This document shows positions 44,408 through 55,580 of a stretch of DNA of 64,000 bases, in pieces; the stretch's first letter is position 1; every line of letters starts with the position of its first letter. The position numbers and the translations under genes were made by a program. The stretch is from Mauremys mutica (Eukaryota > Chordata > Testudines > Geoemydidae): contig NC_059079.1 in assembly GCF_020497125.1 (NCBI RefSeq), forward strand, positions 51,223,114 through 51,287,113, in the 5' to 3' direction. The notes beneath the pieces were generated by a model that saw only the letters and a list, made by a program, of their open reading frames with translations, searched no databases and was not told the origin of the DNA.

Positions 44408-44721
44408 AACGGGACCAACATCATCTAGTCTGACCTCCTGCACACTGCAGACCACAGAACCTCACCCACCCCAGTAATATACTCTAGCTGAGTTACTGAA
44501 AATTTCACACCATGGTTTAAAGACTTCAAGTTACATAGAATTCACCATTTACACTAGTTTAAACCTGCAAATGACCCATGCCCCATGCTGCAGAGGAAGG
44601 TGAAAAAAACTCCTAGGTCTCTGCCAATCTGACTTAGGGGAAAATTACTTCCTGACCATGTGGGCAAAACCCACCAGGCAGATACCCAAGAAAGAATTAT
44701 CTGTAGTAATTCAGAGCCCAA
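44408..44721 (-). mobile_element. CR1 3' UTR-region fragment
   Basis: 'ttaaagacttcaag', 'atgacccatgccccatgctg', 'cagaggaaggtg', 'gaaaattacttcctgacca', 'acccaccaggcagataccca' and 'gaaagaattatctgtagtaa' follow the order of the 3' part of the CR1 at 29337-29660, clearly diverged. Confidence 0.8.
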
Positions 44722-45210
44722 TTAGTGTCACATCCTTCATGACTTTTTTAAGATAATTGCTAATGGCTCAAATATATCATCAGTCAGCTGCCTGAGTATT
44801 CTAGGATGTATTTCAACAGGCCCTGCCTTCTTGAGGACTTCTAACTTGTCTAAGTATTTTTTTCCTTGTTCTTTCCTTATTTTAACCTCAAATACTATCT
44901 CATTTTCACTGGTGTTCACTACATTAGACGTCTGATTGCTACCAACCTTTCTGGTGAAAACTGAAACAAAAAGAGCCATTTAGTAGTTCTGCCGTTTCCA
45001 CATTTTCTGTCATTGTCTCTGTCCTCCTCATTGAGTAAAGAGCCTACACTATCCTTGTCTTCCTCTTGCATCTAATGTATTTATAGAATGTTTTCTTGTT
45101 ACCCTTTATATCTGCAGCTGGTTTAATCTCATTTTGTACCTTGGCCTAATTTTGTCCCTAAATGCCTGTATACGGGCTCGCTCAAAGTCGGCTGTTGCCA
45201 ATTCACAGTT
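44722..45210 (-). pseudogene. CR1-type ORF2 fragment (pre-RT to RT start)
   Basis: An 80-codon frame at 44979-44737 (-) includes NEIVFEVKIRKEQ, KYLDKLEVLKKAGPVEIHPRILRQL and EPLAIILKKS, the conserved segment just before the RT fingers in CR1-like proteins. Sequence up to about 45210 continues the reversed linker with frameshifts. It differs in detail from the CR1 at 31184-31720, so it is probably another subfamily. The catalytic RT motifs are not present here. Confidence 0.75.
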
Positions 45211-46676
45211 GTTTGTTTATAAAGTTATTTTTGGTTTTAGTTTGACAAATCCTTTGACATCTGGGAAATAAGGGCCTGATCCAAAGCCCACTGAAATCCT
45301 TGAACAATTTTCCATTAACTTTAACATGTGTCAGAGCCAGGCCCTAACCAAGGAATGTTGAAATCAATGCAAATATTGTTATTGACTTCAGTGGCTTTGG
45401 ATGACGCATAAGTAAATGGTCATGAGTAGGACTGTGATGTTTTCTCCTTTTTCTCAGCTCCTTATTCAGTAACACACACAGAGAAAAAATGCAGACTTAG
45501 ACCAGATTAATCAAAAGTAAAATATAGGTTCCAGTCTTTAATTTGGAATGAGAATGGGATATGTTCGTATCATTTTTGTGCTCTTTGTGATTGGTGTCAT
45601 GGAAATGAATTCACACTTATTTTCATTCTCTGAAGTATATTCTTAACTCACTGTTCAGGGATTCACCTGTGTCATGTTACTTAGTGTTAATGTGCTCAAC
45701 ATGAGTTAATTCCCATGAAACTCATCAGACCTACAAAATGGCCTGCTCTAAATCTATTCTTGTAATGATGATAGGGAGAAATGGAAGTGAAAATTATTCA
45801 AATTTAAGTCATTCAATTTTAGGATTGTAATATAACAGTTCTCCTAAACCCCACTAATAATAGAGGGAGGAAAAGAGGTTCATATGATTAAAGACTGATG
45901 TATACAGTATTGGCAGATATGTTACATGGAATGTAAAAGACACAGGACTCAAACTGTGCTGGTGAAGGACCTGTGCTTGTGTTGTTCATGATCAACCAAG
46001 GTGAGTTAGTCCCAAGACCCTTGGAGTTCTTTTAAAAAAATTGCTTAAACTGTATAAAACATAACAAATCCCATTTTTCTGTCAAGAGCTTGGTCTATAG
46101 TTCTTAAGAATGATTAGATACCGTGTGTTAATGAAGCAAGTTAATCAGAAGGAGACTAATTTCTAGTATGTCCAAAATCTGTTCTTCCTTGAAATTAACA
46201 AGCTACTCCTATTTTTTCAAGTGTTCTTCTCTGGCTTTTTATAAACTTCTTAGTGAATTAATAAAATCAATGCTTCTGAGCCTTATCAAAGATATCTAAG
46301 CAAAAGTCATATACAGCCAGCACAATAGCTGGTCAAAATACTCAGTTTTCAGGGGTGTATTTTCCTCCAGTGAAAATTAAGTTTTGGAACTAAGTATTTA
46401 ATCAAACTCAAAATTTGAGGGAAAATTTGACCAGCTTTAGGTTAATTTGAATAAGGGGCCAATTCAATAACTATTGATGCCTTTCTTTTTACTTGAATGG
46501 GTTTGGCTCAAATCCTGATAGATGTTATAAATATATCAATAGGAAATGTAGTAGGAGCTAGAAAGTAAGTCCATTAATAAGACAAGCAGTTGACGTAATT
46601 AATGAAGACTCAGAAATGACTGAGAAACTAATGTTTGCAATGTTATTGCAGTTGCCTCTCTCCCAGGATATCAGAG
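45211..46676. other. No gene; dispersed short motif copies
   Basis: AT-rich sequence. 'ccaaagcccactgaaatcc' (45280) and 'attgacttcagtggctttgg' (45380) are an inverted pair of the dispersed 16-20-bp motif discussed in the findings. Confidence 0.45.
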
Positions 46677-46845
46677 AGAGAAGGTGAGTGAAGTAATATC
46701 TTTTATTGGACTAGTCTCTTGGTAAAAGAGACAAGATTTTGAGCCACACACACCTGAAGATCTCTGTGTACTTTGAAAGCTTGTCTCTTTTACCAACAGA
46801 AATTGTTCTAATAAAATATATTACCTCAGTCACCTTGTCTCTGAG
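46677..46845. mobile_element. Hairpin repeat resembling PLE terminal structure
   Basis: Left arm 46677-46740 (aaggtgagtgaagtaatatc, ttttattgga, gagacaagattttgag) pairs with right arm 46772-46841 (ctttgaaagcttgtctcttt, aataaaatatattacctcag, tcaccttgtctc). The loop is about 30 bp. It has the same outward-facing inverted design as 10782-11010 but a different sequence. Assignment to Penelope-like elements is by analogy only. Confidence 0.55.
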
Positions 46846-49194
46846 AAACAAATATCCATTTTTAAGTCTGTCAGGTAGAAAACAACCAAGCCAGGAAAGC
46901 CCATTAAACGCCCATTAAAGGCCTAACTTAAGGGCAACTGATGTCAACAGAAATGTTCCATTGACTTCAGTGAACTTTGGATTAGTCTCCAAATAAGTAT
47001 AAAATATTTATAAAATACTGACTAAAGGCTTCAGAATTAACTAGAGATGGGGAATTTCACTCTCTGTGCATATTCTTTTACATTAATTTGGTTTTGACTA
47101 TAGTTGTGCCCCTCTCCCCCGTAGACATTTGTAAGATATAGTTTTATTAGCATGGAAGGTTGTAGATATCTACTTTTAACATTTCTCAATAGCAATGTAT
47201 GTCAGTGAGCAGCATTATTTACATCTCTAAAACTTCTTTGACCTAGGAAATTAGGGTTCTTCAAGAAACCAATATTCTAAATACTTACGTTAATTCGGAG
47301 GTAAAATTAATGGTTGATGGCAGATGAGAAATAGATTGATAATTTCATACCCATCGAGGATCTTATCAGGGGAGCTGTGAGGGTCTGACCTGGAGATCTT
47401 TGTCAGAATAACTTCAAGATGAACATTATCTGTCTGCGTAAACTGACATTAGAATGTGACATTGAAGGCTTTGATCAAGCAAAGTACTTTAAAACATGTG
47501 TAACTTTATGCATATGAGTAGTCAGAATTAATTCAAAATGACTACTCTATGCTTAAAATTAAGTACATAATAAATCACTTTGCTAGATTGAGGTCTTAAA
47601 GAATTCTAAAAATCTCTTGACATCCTTTCATTTCATATCCACTTGGTACGCTCACTCTCTTTTTTAAAATAAAAAGACTTTGTTTAAAAATACATGTACC
47701 ATATTTTATTATCCCTGCAATAAATCAGTGCAATTGCTTGGTCTTTCCCAGAAATCTATTAATGTTTTTAATAGGCATGAGCTCAGACAAAATGTAGATA
47801 CCCTTAATCTATTTAATGTGGGTCAATCAGCACTTGCTTAAGAGGTGATGTGAGATAATTTTAAGATTTGAATTCAAGGCCGAGTGTTGTTGTCAATGAG
47901 CATCGGTCTCTAACTTCGCATTTAAGGAGGCAGACAGACTGGGGATTTTCTAGTACCGATGTTAATGGAATGAAATATCAGAGAAGTGTGACTTCTATTA
48001 TGTTTATTAAGTATGTTCTTTGAGAATGTGTAAAAGACCCTTCCTCCTGCATTTGTTCAGACATTGTTCCTGCTGCACATTAGTGATGAGCAAACTGTAA
48101 AGCTTCAGATGTTCAGTTCAGATATCATTCGGAGCCAGGATCCTTATCCAAAGCTTATTTTAACTTATTCAAGCCTCTCTGTTCTGGAAAATAATACATT
48201 TCTGCATAGGATTTCTAGATTAAAAACTATTGGGACTTTTTTTTCCCTGTGATCCTTCTGCTTTAAACTGGTGAGAGTTTGATACAAAGTAACTAAGGAC
48301 AGGAAAGAAAAAGTGATCTGAACTCTTTGAACCTCAAAAAAGACAAGTTTCAGATTCTGTTGTGTTTGGGAGAAAAGTTCAGGTATAGTAGATTCTCAGG
48401 GTGGCATTTTCAAAATGTTTAACATCTGCATAACTGCTCCTACTGAAGTCAATGGGAGTAGAGTTGGACTAACTCTGTACTTTTGAAAATTGCAGCCTTA
48501 ATGCAACCATGTTAGTTTTTGCTCAGATGCCAGAAGCCTTTGTACAATTGTGCAACAGAGGTCCACTGGTGCCAGCTGGCAAAATGTTTGCTGTTCTGTA
48601 ACAGCAACTCCTAACAGGCCTGACAAACTCACTATTTCTATACATCATTTTCACTGTATTTATCCATGAAGAATATCATGTAACATCTTAAATGAGAGCC
48701 AAGACCACACTGATCATTAATATAATTTTGAAATATTTACACAGATACTATGTGAAAAAGCTTTGTAGATATAATCAAAACATGTTTCTAAAGTCTGAAT
48801 CAAGGCAGGGCTGACAAATAGGTGAATATTCATCCCTTGTCTGGCAGAAACCTATCTCAGTTCACCGGTAAATTAAACATTATATGAAAACACAGTGGAA
48901 GCTCAATTTACATACAAAGTCAACAGGGAAGTGAAAACTCAACAAGGAGACAAGACACCGGAGACTGAACCACAGGGGATTGTCCTGTGAGTCTCTGGGG
49001 CCAAACAATGAACTTTGGGGAATATAAGGAGAATGCAAAAAGACACCCCTTTACCTGCACCTGAGGAAGTAAACGGACAACCAACCTTGGCTGAAAACGC
49101 TGAAATGTCATCTTTGGGTGAGGTAAGATTGTTTTAGCCAGGAGTTAGCCTGTTATATTCAATCTCTAGAAAGTGTTATGATTTTGTTTTAGAT
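46846..49194. other. No recognisable feature
   Basis: AT-rich unique-looking sequence. 'ccattgacttcagtgaactt' at 46958 and 'actgaagtcaatgggagt' at 48440 are copies of the dispersed motif. Confidence 0.45.
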
Positions 49195-49400
49195 GGAACC
49201 CTTTTCATTAGCTTTACTTGCTAATCACTTGAATCTTTGAATCTTCATTATTAAACATTCTTGTTTTCAGTACAAACATATTTCAGTGCTGTATTATTAA
49301 GCAAGGTGTTGCTCTGGAGTTGAAATCATTCAACCTGGCGTATACACTGTCCCTTTGGGGATAGCAAACCTTATAATTCTGTGAGTGTCCAGTGGACAAG
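49195..49400 (+). repeat. Possible old LTR remnant
   Basis: 'gctaatcacttgaatctttg', 'attattaaacattcttgttt' and 'tttcagtgctgtattattaa' resemble the poly(A) region of a sauropsid LTR and the sequence at 21780-22210. No ends are visible. Confidence 0.3.
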
Positions 49401-52400
49401 GGGCTAGACATTGAAGGGAATGCTCCAAGGACTTGGGGATTGCTGTGTGCCTATCACTAATCTGCACAGAAAGAACAAGGGCTGGAAGGTAATGCATGTG
49501 TTACCAGAGGGCTGTTTTCAGGGAGCTGAGCTACAGCAGGCTGAGGACAGGAAGCAGTGAGGTGCATCACAACCCCGGGTATCCCTGGTCAGCATCACAA
49601 TAATTTGGAGATGGAGCTAAACAAGAATCCCAGATCCGACTCTCCTATTTCGAACACTGGAACAGTTTAGATCCTGTTCTAGCCTTTAAAGCTTTAGCTC
49701 ATCCCGAATAAAACACCATCTGGGTTTGGAGCCAAAGACTGATAATACACCCGGGATTTAGACGTGGCTCATTCTGCTGCTTTAGGCAACAATGTGAAAG
49801 TTCTATATGCAGTTTTTGTGACTGGGTCATCAAGAAAAATAATCTTTAACAAAAGTTACTTAGCTTGTCAGTCAGAAAAAGAAAAAAATATATTTTAAAA
49901 GGTTTACTGATGAAGTAACCTTAATTTACATCAATTTACATTTAACCTCAATTTACATTTAATTCCTGGCCTAGGTTATTGGTAAAACTGACAGGATTTT
50001 GATTTACATGGAGATATTGTGGCTTTACTTAATTGCTTTAGAAAACAAAATAAGTTATCTTTAATACTGCAAACAATTAGTTATTTCCCACAGTAAAAGT
50101 AGAGAAGTACAAGGGGATACTGCAGACACAGAATAAAATTGTATTTTAGGTTAGCTAACAAGCTTTTCAATACTACTGCTTAAGAATTATGTCATGCACA
50201 CATTACTCATGGAAAACAACACATTTTGGATGTTAGAGTGCTAGGCAACAATAATTAAAATACATACATATATCAGAGTGGTTCTATATGGCTCTATCTA
50301 TACTCAGTCCTACTCCCATTTTGTCCCTATGGCTTTAGCTATTGTATTCAGTGGATCAGGATTGGACTCTTGGCTTTACCTAAAATAATAGACTTGCTGA
50401 ACAACTATGTGGCTGAGAGAATTGCTGGTTCACATTGTAAAAAAGAACAATAATTAAGTTTTTTTTTAAAATGCCTTCCACTATATTCATCAAAAGAATG
50501 TCTTATGAACCACCACTTGTTTCCAGAACATATATTTGTAAAACAGTGCCAGGGATGTACTGGACAAAAAGATCTTCCAAGTTATTGGTGTCTATAGAGG
50601 TTCTATAAACACAGATATTTATTTTTAATTTGTTTACTATTTGAAGTAAGTTTATTACAAAAATAGGGTGGATAGCTTTTCTGGTTGTGCAAAACTAAGA
50701 GAAAAGCATTGAGTGGCAAGCATGGTGTTAAATTTCTCGGGTTTATCTCTAGAAAGCCTTTTGAATCAAAGCCTCCAAATAAACTGAGTTCGGATCTTAG
50801 GGATTTATATATATTTTCCTGGCACTTGAATTCATGCAGCTGTTACGTATAAATGAAAAACCCTCTGCTTCTCCTGTCTGATATTCTATTATTATAAGTC
50901 TGAGCAAACTATTTTTTTTACGAGATGTGAAAAATAAAGCCAATGTATAGAATTCTGAGAATTAACACACAAAAATATTACTTAAAATATATGTACAATG
51001 CCCTACATTTTCTGAAGTGACTAATGATTTTTGAAGGCTTCTGTTTTTAGGTGACCAATCTGAGACTCCTTAGAAAAGGAGCTTGATTTACAAATGGTGA
51101 ATGCTCAGCAATTTCTTGACTGAAAGAAACTAAGGCAAAAAATCATTAATCACTTCAGAAAATGTAGGGGCAGCATCAGCAGTTGCTGTATAATGCCCTG
51201 AATAAGGTCTTCCTTCCTATCAGTTACTTCCTCTTAATGAAAAGAAATGATCTGAAAAACCTTGGATCACAGACAGTTATCCTTTCTCAGTAAAGCCATA
51301 AGTTAGCAACAGAAAGGCACTTGCATTGTCAATATGAAAATTAATGGCTAGCTCCTGCACTCCCTATTTAGGGAAAACTTTCATTAACTTCAATGGGAAT
51401 GTCATCTGAGGAAGGAGCACAGGAACAGGCCTTGTGAAGATAAAGAGCTAGATGAGAGTTTCACAAACTTTTCAAAGCTGACTCCCTCTTCAGGAAAATA
51501 AAGTCAACTGAAACCCTTGTCAGCCCTGCCATATGTTAAAAACCTAGTCAGTGTGAGAGGTCGCTCTTAGTAGAAGGCACAGATCTTCATACTTCTTCTG
51601 TCATTTATCATAAGCAGTAAAATAGTTAACATCATTGACATTTAAAGGATAATTGGCATGTGACAGTTTTCACATGCACGAATGAGGCAGTTAACAACTC
51701 AGACTTATTGTTTCGGCTGTCTGCAAACCCAGTCAGTCAGGGCTGCATTGTTTAACTCAGCTTATGTTTTCTTTGCAGCCCAAACAGCCACACTTTTTCT
51801 TTTAAATGAAAGCTATCAATCCAGAGAACCATGGGGAGGTTTGCTGGATCTTCCCTGGCTAGTCTTTTAGGGCCCAACAGGGCTTTGCCCCACACACTCT
51901 GAGAAACATCAGGCTATACTGAAACTCTTTCCCTCAGACTACATGGCAATGTATGGGAGTTGGACCTACCATTGCACTTCTGCACAGGCTGCCTAGACAC
52001 AATAGTGAGGTGGGTACTTCCCTATTTACTCCCTCCAGGAAGCAAATACACTGGAAGTGGGAAGAGCCCTGGCTCAACTTTCCTGTTATTCCATGGCCAT
52101 AGTAATAGAGCATTATGATAGAGAAGGAGAAATTGAGGTATGGGTCAACAGTTAATCACTAACTTCCTTCCTCTTCCCCCTGCCATGGAAGCAAAAAAGA
52201 ATCGGGGAAGGAATGTTGACTTGGGGTATGTTCACTGTCGCATTGCCTCCAGGGGTTTCTCCTTAGATAGTTCAGCATACACACAAACCCTTGTTCATAG
52301 TTATGGCTCAAATCACAGTCTAGCCCTAATTTAAAAATATTCAAAATTAGTAAGTGTGCAACGGGTATAACTTTTGAAACCTGTATTTCTGTGTAGCTAT

Positions 52401-52908
52401 TTTGAACTAAAAACTTGTCCTTATAGAAATTATTCTCATATACCCCGTAGCTCAAGACAGCAGTTAAACTCAGCATTTAAATAGTGATGTATGAGGGGAA
52501 ACTGCACAGGAAGTTTGTATCAATTACAGACAGTATTTTTTTAATAACATTTGACCTTCACAAAAAACAACCTAGCAAGATTTTAAAAAAAATAGAGAAA
52601 TATTAAATGTAATGAAAACTGAAGACTTGGCTCTTTTTCATCATTATTTCACAAAAAAAAATTATTGTTCAAAGTCATCTGTATATACTGATTCCGATTT
52701 TTTCTTTTTTTGCCTCTGTACTTGAAAATAATTTTAATTTAAAGCTCACAATAACCCAATTTGACTATTTAATAGGATGATTTGGGATTTTATTTTTAAA
52801 GAACAATTATTCTTAATTTTGTACACTTTATAGTCAAAACAATATAGAATAACACTGTGCAAATTTTCTTGAAAGTCTGAATGAATTTCTGTTTGGTGGC
52901 ATTAAGAC
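49401..52908. other. No recognisable feature
   Basis: 3.5 kb of AT-rich, repeat-poor sequence with only short frames. Confidence 0.45.
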
Positions 52909-53215
52909 ATAGGCTATGTTTATGCTGCACATCTTATAACAGTGCGGGTGTGCCACTGCAGCCGCACCATTGTAAGGTGTGCTGTATAGCAACTATTTAT
53001 TGCCGGGAGAGAGATCTCTCTTGGTGACAAAATAAAACTCTTTCCAATGAGAGGCAGTAGCTTCTTTGCCAGGAGACCACAGCTCCTGCTGACAAAGCAC
53101 TATCCACACAGGTGCTTTTTGTTGTTAAAACTTTTGTTGTTGAGAGGAGAGTTTTTTTACACTCCTGAGCAACAAAAGTTTTAACGATGAAAGTGACTGT
53201 GTAGACAAAGTCATA
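52909..53215. mobile_element. Harbinger-type MITE
   Basis: GGCTATGTTTATGCTG at 52912 and complement GACTTTGTCTACACAG ending at 53212 form inverted ends, flanked by ATA on both sides. Internal inverted pairs include 'aacttttgttgttga' with 'agcaacaaaagtttt'. The ends match the GGCCTTGTCTACAC family at 44114. The ATA flank deviates from TTA/TAA and may be decayed. Confidence 0.65.
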
Positions 53216-53224
53216 GACACAAAG

Positions 53225-53700
53225 GGCTTGATTTTAGAGTTGGTTGAAAAGTTAACAAAAAACTCTTTCCCACTGAAAAATGCCATTTTGTCAAAACCAA
53301 CATGTCTTGAAGAAATGTATTGGCTTCAACAACAACAAAATTGTATAGGGAAGGTTTCTTGGGTATAGGATGGAATTTCAGACCAAAACCAAGAAAGAAA
53401 GAGAGAAGCCTCCCTATCCCCTCAATAGCCCAGTGGGTAGAGCTCTCAGCTGGAAAATGAGACACAGAGAATCAAGTCTGTGCTCTGAATCAGGCAGACT
53501 AGGGACTTGAATTTAGGATTTACAAATTCTAATTGAGTGTGCTAACCACCAGATTATTGGTTGTTCTGGGCCTGGCTTGAGCCATCTTTCTCATTTCTTT
53601 TGTGAACGTTTTCAAAATATCTGGTTTTAGTTCCATATTTGAATGAAAAATGTTGCAATCTCAATTTTCTACAAGATGGAATGTTTTCCAGCCAGTCCTA
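53225..53700. repeat. Foldback-style repeat with inverted tRNA-like segments
   Basis: Arms with 'actgaaaaatgccattttg' and 'tgaatgaaaaatgttgcaat' flank two tRNA-like stretches. On + at 53424 'tagcccagtgggtagagctc' has an A-box shape. On - from about 53570 'tggttagcacactc' and 'aaattcaagtcc' have A- and B-box shapes. Same arm style as 9130-9955. Confidence 0.45.
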
Positions 53701-55194
53701 TTTGATCCAACACTCACTGAAGTAAAAGAGAGTCTTTCCATGGACTTCGAATGGCCATTTGATCAGGCCCAAATTCTGACTCACAGATGGGGAATTGATG
53801 CATATCTGGACACCAGCATATGCAGCACAAGGAGTGTTAATATATTTATGGATTCTGGCTGACAACATCAAAAGCAAGATATTCAGGTGGTGATCAGGAT
53901 ACGCCATTTAAATCCACTTCCCAGCCATATTAACACCCACAGCAACCCTGCCTGTAAGAAAAAAATAAGTAAGGCAAAAATGTTAGGAACTGCGGTAGCA
54001 GGATAGATTGAAAAGCATGTGCTTAACTTTACTCATGTGAGCACTTCCAGAGAGGTTAGTGAAACTCATGTGCTTAAAGTTAAATACATGCATATGGTGT
54101 TTCCAGGATCAGTGCCTATAAAATAAAAAAGCTGATGTACTGAATGGTTTGATAGATGACAAAGTGAGCAAACAGTAGATTCAATAAATACACTTTGCAG
54201 ATATAGGAAATATTTCACAAGGGATGGGACATAATACTTAGCACAAAGTCACGAGGAGTATATTCTCAAATTCCTAGGACAGAGTTGAGGTATTATTGTA
54301 ATTAAACAAACACGATGAACGATAGAAAAACTCTTAATATTCTTACATCTGTATATGTTAATCCTACTCCATATCAGATAGAAACCAACAGCTACAGAAT
54401 GAACCAGCAGAAATGTGTTTAGAACTCAGGAATTTGTGGCTCCCCAGCCATTGGTCACGCGCGTGCATGCACACCCACACATTATATATATACAAATAAA
54501 TGTATTTTAGTCACCAAAGTCAGTCAAGTCCATTACCAGAAAAAGTCATACTAACCCAGGATTATGCAGTGTGCTGTGACTTCTATTTCTGGATAAGTGC
54601 TGTGAAAAGTCAGACTAATGCACTGTAAAATTTAAGAAGGTTTGAAATGTTAAGTGGATGGCTGGGATTAGGTGCTTCACCAAAGTCATTTTTGCTCATA
54701 TGCAGAGGGTTGAACTGATCACACAGTGTCCCTCCTTTGGCTTTACATTTTGAAGTAAGGGAATATCTTATTAGGAGGGGCCTTGGAAACTTTCTGTCTG
54801 CCTCACTTTGAAGCACTGAGAGAGAATCATTTAACAAGATCATGTAGGTAAATTCCTGAAAATTGCTTTCCTGTGAACATAGCAGCATTTATTAAATATT
54901 GGTCTCTATTGTTTTCTCTTTCGATGTTTATGGGTTTTTTTCTGTATTTATTCTTAGTATTACATACAATATATACTTTTAGTACTGTTTGTGTGAACTT
55001 TTAACTGGGTATTTCATAGTAAAATATTTATGTGTAGTGCAACTTCCAAAGACAATTTGCAAATACTTTAAGAAACCATCACTTGCTTTTTCACCCTAGT
55101 AAGATGACTTCATGCTTTTGAGTTGTAATGCACTCTGCTGTATAGTTAGTTGAACATTGATTGAGTTACTGTGCTGGTTTGGTTAGCATTACAG
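53701..55194. other. No recognisable feature
   Basis: AT-rich unique-looking sequence. Confidence 0.45.
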
Positions 55195-55580
55195 TCGGTC
55201 AGAAATTTTTCAATTGAACATTATATCATTGGAAAATGCCAGTTTGTTGAAATCTAAACATCCTGTGGGAGTATGTAGATTAAGACCAAAAAAAACTTTC
55301 AGAAACCTATCTGGTTATTGCCAAGTCATCTGCCCACCTCCCCAGCTCATTGGACTCTTACCTGGCAGCTCCAAGGTACTGCAAGTCCCTGGGCTCTGCA
55401 GTATCCTGCCTGGCAGGGAGCTTGGGAGCCAGGGCTCTTAAGCTTTGTGGAATCCCACCTGCAAGTGACTGTGGAGCTGGGGCTACCAGAGATTCCACAC
55501 TCCCAGCTCTTTGGCAGGCCACTTGGTGCACTGCTGGAGAGCTGGGGCTCTCCCCAAAAGCCTGGCTCCCCAGCTCTAGC
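55195..55580. repeat. Arm and GC-rich core of the foldback-style repeat
   Basis: 'agaaatttttcaattgaaca' and 'attggaaaatgccagtttgt' lead into a ctgg/agct/ccctgg-rich core comparable to 9290-9750. The overlapping frames on both strands here reflect GC richness. Confidence 0.4.
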
